A stretch of DNA of 8,934 nucleotides from Candidatus Dormiibacterota bacterium (GTDB lineage Bacteria; Chloroflexota; Dormibacteria; Aeolococcales; Aeolococcaceae). The stretch is from positions 1 through 8,934 of the forward strand of contig JAFAJR010000056.1 in assembly GCA_019236085.1 (NCBI GenBank), given 5' to 3'. This document shows, piece by piece, positions 1 to 6,449 of the stretch. The first letter of the stretch is position 1. Each line of letters starts with the position of its first letter. Below the pieces are notes generated by a model, which worked only from the letters and a program-made list of their open reading frames with translations, was not told the origin of the DNA and did not search any database. The translations under genes and the position numbers were made by a program.

Positions 1-438
1 GCGCATCAGCGCGGCAAGCTGCAGCACGTCGTCGTCGTCGAGACGGCACAGCGCGTCACTCATGACGCGCCGTTTTGCGGCGCGGAATTTCGCTGTCAGA
101 TCACGGCCCTGCGGGGTGATGGAGATGCGGACCACGCGGCGGTCCTCCTCGTCGTGCAGGCGTTCTGCGAGGCCGAGCCGGATCAGCCTGTCCACCATCG
201 CCGTGGCGGTGCTCAGCGCCGAGCCCTGAGCGCGGGCCAGCTCGTTCATCGTCAGCCCGGCGGCGGGCGCGGCCCGCAGCAGCGACAGGGTCTCGCCCTG
301 GTGCGGCGTGATGCACTCGCTGCTCAGCTCCGTGGGCAGCTCGGCCCACATCCGCTGGCGCAGCACCGGCAGCAGCTTGAGGAGCAGCTCCTCCGCCTGG
401 GCCCTGGTCGTCACCGTCGCCTCGCCGACAGCTGGCAT
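1..438 (-). CDS. MarR-family transcriptional regulator, C-terminus cut by window edge
   Basis: A winged-helix repressor of the MarR family; such proteins act as dimers, bind palindromic operators near their own promoters and release DNA on binding a small ligand or on oxidation. The 146 visible residues start with MPAVGEATVT. An N-terminal dimerisation helix lies around residues 10-35. The recognition helix-turn-helix lies around 62-90 (LTMNELARAQGSALSTATAM). The wing at 96-112 carries the family DRRVVR signature (D99, R100, R101, R104) followed by ITPQGRDL. The last part of the C-terminal dimerisation helix lies beyond base 1. The ATG at 436-438 is chosen because GGAGG (minus strand, 444-448) sits 5 nt upstream; a GTG two codons earlier would overlap that site. 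It follows the cyclase gene on the same strand after 74 nt and probably has its own promoter there (see the dyad at 476-502). Family is certain; ligand and regulon cannot be read from sequence. Confidence 0.93.
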   Translation of the reverse strand, partial: MPAVGEATVTTRAQAEELLLKLLPVLRQRMWAELPTELSSECITPHQGETLSLLRAAPAAGLTMNELARAQGSALSTATAMVDRLIRLGLAERLHDEEDRRVVRISITPQGRDLTAKFRAAKRRVMSDALCRLDDDDVLQLAALMR

Positions 439-475
439 CCGCACCTCCACCGCACCGCACAGCCTCTTCGCCGCA

Positions 476-502
476 CGAATGGTTCGATACTACAACTATT
501 CG
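476..502. promoter_or_regulatory. Imperfect 27-bp dyad, candidate MarR autoregulatory operator
   Basis: The segment reads as CGAAT-n-GTT-nn-A-nnn-T-nn-AAC-n-ATTCG, with 9 of 13 half-site positions complementary around a centre at base 489. It lies 38-64 bases upstream of the MarR start, in the AT-richest stretch nearby. On the minus strand TAGTAT (487-492) resembles a -10 box and sits across the centre of the dyad, so a bound repressor would block the promoter. No good -35 box is visible: the best, at 510-515, matches 3 of 6. The symmetry is seen directly; binding by this MarR protein is inferred from position and family habit. Confidence 0.45.
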
Positions 503-512
503 ACGGTTGGAT

Positions 513-2114
513 CTACTGTTGTGGGACGGACGGTGACACGCCTCCAGGTGCCGGCCGGCCGGTGATCTCGCGGTCGATCACGCGGCGCTGCTTGGCCCGT
601 AGTAGCTCGGCGTCGGCCGCCGCCAGCAGCGCTTCAGCGTTCTGCGCGTCCGCCGGAAAGACGGCGACGCCGGACGATACTGAGGTAGTTGACGGACCGA
701 TGGGGTCGGTCCGGGCCGCTGCGGTGAAGCGCTGCCGGATGCGCTCGGCGATGGCGGCGGCCTGGGCCCTGTCGGCGCCGGGCAGCACGCAGACGAACTC
801 GTCGCCGCCGTAGCGAGCCGCGGTGTCCTCACGACGCAGGGTGCTGCGCAGGACGTCGGCGAACATCCGCAGGATCCGGTTGCCGGTGTCGTGACCCCAG
901 GCGTCATTGATCTGCTTGAAGCTGTCGAGGTCCGAGAAGATGAGGGCCACCGACTCCTGGGCACGGGCGGCGCGCGACACCTCCTTGTCGATGACGGTCA
1001 CCAGCTGCCGGTGCGTAACCAGCCCGGTGATGCTGTCGAGCAGCGCCCGGTCGACATCTGCGGCGTGCTCCCTGGCTCGCTCCACAGCCTGCGCAGTTTC
1101 AGCCGCCAGGGCTTCGAGCGCCGGCAGGTCACCGGCGGTCCACACGTTCTCGCGGCGATGAGAGGTGAGGACGATTGCACCGATTGCCTGGCCCGAGGGA
1201 TCGACAAGCCGGGTGCCCACCGCGCATCGGGCGAAGCCGGGACGAGCGATGCGCAGCCGAGCGCGATTGGGCTCCTGCATCGTCGCCTCGACCATGGAGA
1301 CGTCGACAGCGGTGGGCCAGAGCAGGGGATCGCCGCTGACGAACGTCAGGCCGCCGAGGCCTTCCCCGCGGCGCAGCTCGAGCTGCGGTCCCCCCGCGCC
1401 GAGCCCGTCCGGGCCGAGCTGGACCGCCGCCGGCTTGACCAGCCCGTCGGTCTCATCGAGCAGATAGACGGAGCCATAAGTGGTCAGGGGGTACAGCTCG
1501 CGGCAGGCCTCGAGCACCGCGGACGCCACGGCGGGAACGTCGCGAGCGCTGCCCAGCCGCCGCGACAGCACTGCGTAGATCGAGCCCCGCAGCGCGTCCG
1601 CGTCCACCACCCGGCGGGCGCGGCGACCCTGCTCGCCGCCCAGGATGAGGATGCCGAACAGCACTGCCAGGGCTACCCCGAGCGTCGCCGCCGAGGTGCC
1701 GTTGATGGGCTGGGTGGTGAGCCACAGCTCGGAGAAAACGGCAAGCACGGCGAGGCCGCCGGCCAGGGTGATGGGACGCGATCCGGCGAGATCCGCCGCG
1801 AGCAGGAGGGCGGCGAACACAAGCGCCGCCACCATCGGGTAGGCGGGCAGGTAGACGGCGACCAGGCGTAGCGCCAGCGCTGCCAGCAGCGCCGGGGCCA
1901 ATGCAGAGAGCAGTGTCACCGCGAGGCCTGGGGCTGTCTGCGAGCGTCCCAGGCGGAGCGACACTCCGAGGATCACCGCTGCCACCAGCGCGAGCCCGGC
2001 TTCGGCTCCGAGCAACGCGGGGCTCACCGGGAGGGTCAGCACACGGGCCAGCACGGCGACCAGGATGAGAACCCCGGCCGCCCCCGCCCAGGCGTTCCCA
2101 CTATTCCTGTTCAC
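513..2114 (-). CDS. Membrane-anchored GAF-GGDEF diguanylate cyclase
   Basis: Predicted to make cyclic di-GMP from two GTP at the inner face of the membrane. Of 533 residues, about the first 160 form some six hydrophobic segments (roughly 11-30, 35-55, 62-88, 92-110, 115-133, 143-160). A GAF-like sensory region spans about 185-345. A GGDEF domain spans about 355-512. The catalytic loop is intact (RYGGDEF, GGDEF at 436-440), and the metal and substrate residues upstream are present (FSDLDSFKQIND at 393-404, then GH at 407-408). An allosteric inhibition motif RxxD (R427-D430) stands exactly five residues before GGDEF, so product feedback is expected. The usual DxLTGLxNRR entry motif is altered to DSITGLVTHR (360-369). 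No EAL domain follows. The start is a GTG at 2112-2114 with AGGGGG nine nucleotides upstream. It is divergent from the nuclease gene and upstream of the MarR gene. The ligand of the GAF domain is unknown. Confidence 0.93.
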   Translation of the reverse strand: MNRNSGNAWAGAAGVLILVAVLARVLTLPVSPALLGAEAGLALVAAVILGVSLRLGRSQTAPGLAVTLLSALAPALLAALALRLVAVYLPAYPMVAALVFAALLLAADLAGSRPITLAGGLAVLAVFSELWLTTQPINGTSAATLGVALAVLFGILILGGEQGRRARRVVDADALRGSIYAVLSRRLGSARDVPAVASAVLEACRELYPLTTYGSVYLLDETDGLVKPAAVQLGPDGLGAGGPQLELRRGEGLGGLTFVSGDPLLWPTAVDVSMVEATMQEPNRARLRIARPGFARCAVGTRLVDPSGQAIGAIVLTSHRRENVWTAGDLPALEALAAETAQAVERAREHAADVDRALLDSITGLVTHRQLVTVIDKEVSRAARAQESVALIFSDLDSFKQINDAWGHDTGNRILRMFADVLRSTLRREDTAARYGGDEFVCVLPGADRAQAAAIAERIRQRFTAAARTDPIGPSTTSVSSGVAVFPADAQNAEALLAAADAELLRAKQRRVIDREITGRPAPGGVSPSVPQQ

Positions 2115-2274
2115 GCGACGTCGCCCCCTGCCGCCGTGTCATCGGCGCCGGAGCGGCGCCCCATCCCAGAGCGTCGATTCTCGCAAATGCGCCACCTGCA
2201 GCGTGCTTCGAACCTGTGACAGTGGTGTGTTACGCTGGCGAACTGACGTTCGCCCTTTCCGGAGCACCGCCCTG
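2115..2274. promoter_or_regulatory. Divergent intergenic region between cyclase and nuclease operon
   Basis: These 160 bases must hold the promoters for both the leftward cyclase gene and the rightward nuclease-ATPase operon. A short hairpin (GGCGCC at 2144-2149 and 2155-2160, loop GGAGC) would lie in the cyclase leader. On the plus strand CTGTGACAGTG (2214-2224) followed by TACGCT (2231-2236, of TAnnnT form) is the most promoter-like stretch, but its spacing is too short for a standard -35/-10 pair. The nuclease ribosome-binding site is GGAG at 2261-2264. No LexA-type GAACnnnnGTTC box is present. Confidence 0.4.
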
Positions 2275-3423
2275 ATGACGTATCGCCTGCTCCACCTCGC
2301 CGACGTGCATCTCGACCGAACGTTCGCCGCGCTCGGCGGCGACGCGCAGCTGGCCCGGCGCCGCCGCCAGGGGTTGAAGGATGCGCTGCGGACTGCCGGC
2401 CGGGTCGCGGCGGAACGCAGCTGCCAGGCGGTGACCATCGGAGGCGACCTCTACGAGCACGAGCGGGCCGGCGCCGACACCGAGCGATTCCTTGTCGAGA
2501 CCTTCGCCTCCTGGCAGCCGCTCCACGTGTTCATCGCCCCCGGCAACCACGATGCCCTGCTCCCCGGGTCGCTGTACCGCAGAGCTGCGTGGCCGGACAA
2601 CGTCCACATCTTCAGCGGCAGCCGGCTGGAGCCGCTGGAGCTGGCCGACGGCTTGACGCTGTGGGGTCTGGCTCACCGCGAGCCGGTGTGGCAGGGCGAT
2701 CCCCTGGGTGGCACGCCGCCGCCCGAGGACAGCGGCGTGCACCTTGCGCTCTTCCACGGCGCGGAGCTCGGCTCGCGCCCTGACGGCAAGGGCATCCACG
2801 GCCCGTTCGTCGCCGAGGCCATCCGCGGCATGGGATTCGCGGCGGCGCTCTGCGGTCACTACCACCGGCGCCGCCTCGACCCGGCCCTGGGGTTGCTCTA
2901 CCCCGGCAGTCCGGAGCCGCTCCGCATCGACGAGACCGGCGACCGCGGGCCTGTGCTGGTCACGGTGGGGTCCGATGGCGCGGTGACGATGGAGGCGCTG
3001 AGCCTCAACCGCTGGCAGGCTCACTGCCTCGACTGCGACGTCGAGGGCGCCGGCTCGGCCGACACGGTCCTGGACAGGATCGAGGCGGCAGCTGTCATCG
3101 TGCTCGACGGCGACCTGGAGCGCTCCCTGCTGCGCATCGACTGCACGGGCGAGCTCGACCCGGCGCTGTCGCTGGACACCGCGACCATGGAGACGGTGCT
3201 GCGTGAGCGGCTGGGGGTGGCCGCCGTCGGGGTGCGCGATCTCACGCAGCCGTCGCTGGATCTCGACGAGGCGGCGGCGGAGCACTCGGCCCGGGGCGCG
3301 TTCCTGCGCGCCACCCAGGCAGCGCTCCAGGCCGCGGCGGACGAGGACGAGGCATCGATCCTGGAGGATGCCCGCCGCTACGGCCTGGCCGCCCTGGCCG
3401 GATCGCCGGTGGGCCTGCGATGA
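2275..3423 (+). CDS. SbcD/Mre11/YhaO-like DNA repair metallophosphoesterase (nuclease subunit)
   Basis: A calcineurin-like phosphoesterase of the SbcD/Mre11 group, closest in layout to YhaO, expected to cut DNA ends or hairpins with two metal ions, partnered by the ATPase encoded next. The 382 residues show the full metal-site series: DVH (D10, H12), GGD (D58), GNHD (90-93), FHG (H161) and GHYH (194-197). After about residue 225 comes the capping region, then an acidic and alanine-rich C-terminal tail (about 330-375) of the kind that contacts the partner. The ATG at 2275 is chosen because the conserved YRLLHLADVHLD begins right there and GGAG lies 10 nt upstream. The frame stays open back to 2065, but that part overlaps the cyclase gene and resembles nothing. 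The stop overlaps the next start as ATGA, so the two proteins are probably made in step. Family is certain; the exact DNA substrate is not known from sequence. Confidence 0.94.
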   Translation: MTYRLLHLADVHLDRTFAALGGDAQLARRRRQGLKDALRTAGRVAAERSCQAVTIGGDLYEHERAGADTERFLVETFASWQPLHVFIAPGNHDALLPGSLYRRAAWPDNVHIFSGSRLEPLELADGLTLWGLAHREPVWQGDPLGGTPPPEDSGVHLALFHGAELGSRPDGKGIHGPFVAEAIRGMGFAAALCGHYHRRRLDPALGLLYPGSPEPLRIDETGDRGPVLVTVGSDGAVTMEALSLNRWQAHCLDCDVEGAGSADTVLDRIEAAAVIVLDGDLERSLLRIDCTGELDPALSLDTATMETVLRERLGVAAVGVRDLTQPSLDLDEAAAEHSARGAFLRATQAALQAAADEDEASILEDARRYGLAALAGSPVGLR

Positions 3424-6245
3424 GGCTGCAGCGCCTGGAGATCCTGGGCTTCGGCTCGCTCAGCGACTGCATCGTCGAGTTCGAGCCGGCATTCACGGTG
3501 CTCCTGGGTCCCAACGAGTCGGGAAAGTCAACTGTGCACCGGGCCACGAGGGCAGCCCTGTACGGCGTGGACGCCGGCGGCCAGGGCCGGCCGGTCGACC
3601 GCAGCGACTGGGCCCGCTGGACGCCGTGGTCGCCGGGGCCGTACGGCGTCGCGCTCACCTACAGCCTGGCTGACGGCCGGATCGTCCGGGTGGCGCGGCG
3701 ATTCGACAGCCGCGAGCAGGAGGTGCAGGTCCTCGAGCTCGGCGGCTCGGACCTGACGGATGAGGTGCGCCGGGGCCGCCAGGTGGTGCCCGGCCTCTAC
3801 CACCTGGGCATCGATGAAGCCGTGTTCTGCGCCACCGCCTGGCTGGGTGACGACGGGCTCCGGCTCGGTTCCAGTGAAGGCGCTGGACAGCGAGCGTCTG
3901 ACCTGCAGGAGGCGATCGAACGGCTGGCCGATTCCCGGCGCGGTGTCACCGCCGCCGCAGCGGTCGCTCGCTTGAAGGAAGCGCTGGCCGAGGTGGGGAC
4001 CGAGCGCCGGGCCGGCAGCCCTCTCGGCGCAGCCACTCTGCGGCTGCGGGACCTCGACCGCCTGGTGGCCGACGCGCATCGCAAGCTGGAGCAGCGCAGC
4101 CTCGACCTCGACAGACTGCGCCGATTCGACGAGCAGGCCGCGGCAGCATCCCGCCTGCGCAAGCGCACCGAGGCCGAATGGCTCGCAGCGCGGCTGGCGG
4201 CCGTTGAGGACCGCCTCGCGCAGCTGCAGCTGGTCGAAGCCGAGCACGCCGCTGCCCAGACCGCACTCGCTGAGAGCTCCGCCAGGGCGGCGTTCCCGCT
4301 CGACCTGGAGCCGCGGATCTGCGCCATCGCGGGCGAGCTGAACCAGGCCGAGCTGACGGCCTCCGAAGCCGGCGCGAGGGCGAACGCCAACACGCCCCTG
4401 CTGGCGGCCGCACGCAGCCGGCGGCTGGAGGTCGACGCGGGCCTGGCGGTCGTGGCACACAGTCCCCAGATCGATCCAGCCCTGACACGCTCCGTAGCAG
4501 ATGCCGGCGAATCGCTGAATCGGCTCGCCCTGGAAGCGGAGCGGGTCCGCATCGAGGACGCCTCGGGCCGGCGGGTGTCGGCTCTCCGGCACGAGATTGC
4601 CGGCACCGGGTTGGGCGCCCTGCCGGTGGGCGCGGCCGACAGCCTTGTCGACCTGCTGCAGGCGGCTCACGCCAGGGGGTCCGCCAGGCGCCGGGCGCTC
4701 GGCGGAGCTCTGGCGCTCGCCGCCGGGCTGCTCGCTGTGCCGCTTCTCATCGGGCACCACCTGGCGATGGGCGCCCTGGCAGCCGGGGTGCTTTCCGCCG
4801 TGCTTGCCGCAGTGATGATCGTGTCTGCGTTTCATCGGCGTGCCCAAGCCCGGATCGCGGAAGGGCAGATGGCGCTCCTGGAAGAGAGCCTTGGGGTCGC
4901 TGCCGGTGAGCTTGCCCAGGTCCGCGACAGGGTTCCAGCTCTGCAGGCGCTCCACGCCGCGTTGCTGAGGGAGGAGACTGCTGCGGCCGGGCGGGTGGCG
5001 GAGTGGGAAGCAGTGTCGCAGGGTGCTGCCGCGCTGCTGCAACGCTGCGAGCACCTGTCGGCTGCCTGCGGCATCGCCGTGCCTGCCGGCGACACCGGTT
5101 CCGTGGCCTCGATGCTCGAGCGCTGCCGTGTGCTGCTCGAACGTGCCACAGAAGCGGTGGCTCTGGGACGCCGCCGGACGGAGCTCGAGGGGGAGCGCGA
5201 GCGACTCGACTCGGAGATCGGCGCCTACCAGGCGCTCCTGGATGACGAGCAACGTTGCCGCGGTGGCGTGGCGCGGCTCCGAGAGCGCCTGGACCGGGCT
5301 TTGGCCGACGGCGGCTTGCCGGCGGGACTCGACCCTGAGTACGCCGCAGCCGCTGTCAGCGCTGCCGCAGGGTTGCGCCGCCGCCACGACGAGGCACGTC
5401 GGACGGTGCACACGACGGCACAGCGCGCAGCTGCGCTGGGCGACCGGGCCGCGCTGGAGACGTCCGCCGCGCAGCTGAGGCTGAGCCTGGCGGATCTGGG
5501 CCTGGCGCCGCGGGGTGAGATCTCCGCCGCAGACGAATCGACGCTGCACCGGCTCGACGACGAGCTGCGTCACGCGACCCAGGCCGAGATGGCGGCGTCA
5601 GGCCAGGCGCGTGAGCTCCGGGCCCGGCTGGACGGTGCGCTCGAGGGGCTGCCGGAGCTCGCCGACCTCGAGGACGAGCGCGACGAGTGCTCGCGTCGCC
5701 GCCGCGAGTGCCTGCGGCGCCAGGCCGCGCTGCTGCGCGCGATCGAACTGGTGGGGCGCGCTGCGAAGGGCACGCACCGTGACCTGGCGCCTCGTCTCTC
5801 GGGTTGGGTCGCAGAGCACCTCGACGCCCTCACAGAGTCGCGCTACCGCGCCGTCAACGTCGACACCGACCACTTCGCCGTGCAGCTGCAGTGCCGTGAC
5901 CGTCCGGACATGATCCCGCTGGACGTGGTGTCCCACGGCACACGCGACCAGGTGTCGCTGCTGCTGCGCCTCGCCCTCTGCGAGGCTCTGAGCAGCGCGT
6001 CCGAGCCCGTGCCGCTGCTGCTCGACGAGCCGCTGCTCACAGCTGACCCTGCCCGCCGCATGTCGCTCCTCCAGTTTCTGCACAACCTGTCAGCAACGCA
6101 CCAAGTGGTGCTCAGCACTGCCGACCCATCCGTGGCGGACGCTGCACGCGATGTCACCGGTGGCCGCTGCGCGGTGGTTCGCATAGACGCCGGCACCGTG
6201 ATGACCACACTGCCGGGGCGTCGCGCGGTTCGCGCCGTCAGCTGA
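3420..6245 (+). CDS. SbcC/Rad50/YhaN-like AAA ATPase with central hydrophobic hairpin
   Basis: The SMC-like ATPase partner of the preceding nuclease; by family precedent ATP-driven dimerisation of its heads gates nuclease access to DNA ends. In 941 residues the head is split between the two ends. The N-terminal half has Walker A GPNESGKST (30-38). The C-terminal half has the signature SHGTRDQ (838-844), Walker B VPLLLDE (864-870, D869/E870) and a D-loop LLTADPARR. Between them are two long charged alpha-helical, probably coiled-coil arms (about 160-390 and 475-780). At their turn there is no CxxC zinc hook. Instead two strongly hydrophobic segments occur (about 427-445 and 449-470), as in YhaN-type proteins, suggesting membrane contact. 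The switch histidine expected after Walker B is not obvious: the segment reads VVLSTADPSV. Translation is coupled to the nuclease gene by the ATGA overlap, with only a weak ribosome-binding site. Length is near that of YhaN. Family assignment is firm; membrane attachment is inference. Confidence 0.92.
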   Translation: MRLQRLEILGFGSLSDCIVEFEPAFTVLLGPNESGKSTVHRATRAALYGVDAGGQGRPVDRSDWARWTPWSPGPYGVALTYSLADGRIVRVARRFDSREQEVQVLELGGSDLTDEVRRGRQVVPGLYHLGIDEAVFCATAWLGDDGLRLGSSEGAGQRASDLQEAIERLADSRRGVTAAAAVARLKEALAEVGTERRAGSPLGAATLRLRDLDRLVADAHRKLEQRSLDLDRLRRFDEQAAAASRLRKRTEAEWLAARLAAVEDRLAQLQLVEAEHAAAQTALAESSARAAFPLDLEPRICAIAGELNQAELTASEAGARANANTPLLAAARSRRLEVDAGLAVVAHSPQIDPALTRSVADAGESLNRLALEAERVRIEDASGRRVSALRHEIAGTGLGALPVGAADSLVDLLQAAHARGSARRRALGGALALAAGLLAVPLLIGHHLAMGALAAGVLSAVLAAVMIVSAFHRRAQARIAEGQMALLEESLGVAAGELAQVRDRVPALQALHAALLREETAAAGRVAEWEAVSQGAAALLQRCEHLSAACGIAVPAGDTGSVASMLERCRVLLERATEAVALGRRRTELEGERERLDSEIGAYQALLDDEQRCRGGVARLRERLDRALADGGLPAGLDPEYAAAAVSAAAGLRRRHDEARRTVHTTAQRAAALGDRAALETSAAQLRLSLADLGLAPRGEISAADESTLHRLDDELRHATQAEMAASGQARELRARLDGALEGLPELADLEDERDECSRRRRECLRRQAALLRAIELVGRAAKGTHRDLAPRLSGWVAEHLDALTESRYRAVNVDTDHFAVQLQCRDRPDMIPLDVVSHGTRDQVSLLLRLALCEALSSASEPVPLLLDEPLLTADPARRMSLLQFLHNLSATHQVVLSTADPSVADAARDVTGGRCAVVRIDAGTVMTTLPGRRAVRAVS

Positions 6246-6273
6246 GGCGGAGCGCCGGCTCAGCGACGCTGAG
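6241..6273 (+). terminator. Candidate hairpin(s) at the end of the nuclease-ATPase operon
   Basis: GCTGAG (6241-6246), which contains the ATPase stop codon, can pair with CTCAGC (6259-6264). The same CTCAGC can instead pair with a second GCTGAG (6268-6273) over a 3-nt GAC loop, giving two mutually exclusive 6-bp stems. An inner GGCG/CGCC can also form between the first pair. No run of T follows, so this is not a classical Rho-independent terminator, though GC-rich bacteria often use hairpins without a T tract. Function is inferred from position. Confidence 0.3.
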
Positions 6274-6284
6274 GGTCACGCCAT

Positions 6285-6412
6285 GGAAGGGAGGCGTGTG
6301 TGCTCAGCGGCGAGTTCGCGAAGTGGTGAGACCGAGCGCGACAATGCGCCAGCGGCGCGAGGTCGAACCACGAAGCGGTGTCTGAGCAAGCGAGCACACA
6401 CGCCTCCCTTCC
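6285..6412. repeat. Long perfect inverted repeat with structured interior, between convergent genes
   Basis: The arms 6285-6305 and 6392-6412 are perfectly complementary over 21 bp (left arm begins GGAAGGGAGGCG, right arm ends CGCCTCCCTTCC). The 86-nt interior folds further. GTGGT (6323-6327) pairs with ACCAC (6367-6371), GACC (6330-6333) with GGTC (6361-6364), and GCGC (6336-6339) with GCGC (6355-6358). Each stem is separated by GA opposite GA on the plus strand. Farther out, TCGC/GCGG (6316-6319/6375-6378) is separated by GAA opposite GAA. An alternative tip is GCGCC-AGC-GGCGC (6346-6358). The element fills most of the 204-bp gap between convergent genes, so it could end transcription from both sides. 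It could equally be a structured RNA or one copy of a dispersed palindromic repeat. No target-site duplication flanks it. The pairing is seen directly; every functional reading is inference. Confidence 0.85.
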
Positions 6413-6449
6413 GCTGTGCCGCTTAGTGCGCCGCTGAACCGACGCGCCG

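Noticed and set aside
101..460. Minus-strand frame of 119 codons at the left end
   Set aside because: Wrong frame: the neighbouring frame on the same strand gives a clear MarR protein with its own GGAGG site.
891..1871. Plus-strand frame of 326 codons opposite the cyclase gene
   Set aside because: Shadow of the GAF-GGDEF coding strand, with low-complexity composition.
2207..2222. LexA (SOS) box near TTCGAAC upstream of the nuclease
   Set aside because: GAAC is present, but no GTTC stands at the required spacing.
2065..2274. Extended N-terminus for the nuclease (open frame back to 2065)
   Set aside because: The extra 70 residues overlap the divergent cyclase gene, resemble nothing, and precede the exact conserved start of the phosphoesterase domain.
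2230..3285. Minus-strand frame of 351 codons opposite the nuclease gene
   Set aside because: The plus strand encodes all five phosphoesterase motifs; the antisense product has no recognisable fold or ribosome-binding site.
3528..5573. Long minus-strand open frame (681 codons) inside the ATPase gene
   Set aside because: It lies opposite a protein with intact Walker motifs. Its translation is rich in Q, R, G and H with no domain, typical of antisense frames in GC-rich genes.
6285..6412. Miniature transposable element with terminal inverted repeats
   Set aside because: The arms fit the idea, but no target-site duplication is visible and the interior continues the same helix rather than being unrelated filler. 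Kept open only as a dispersed-repeat hypothesis.
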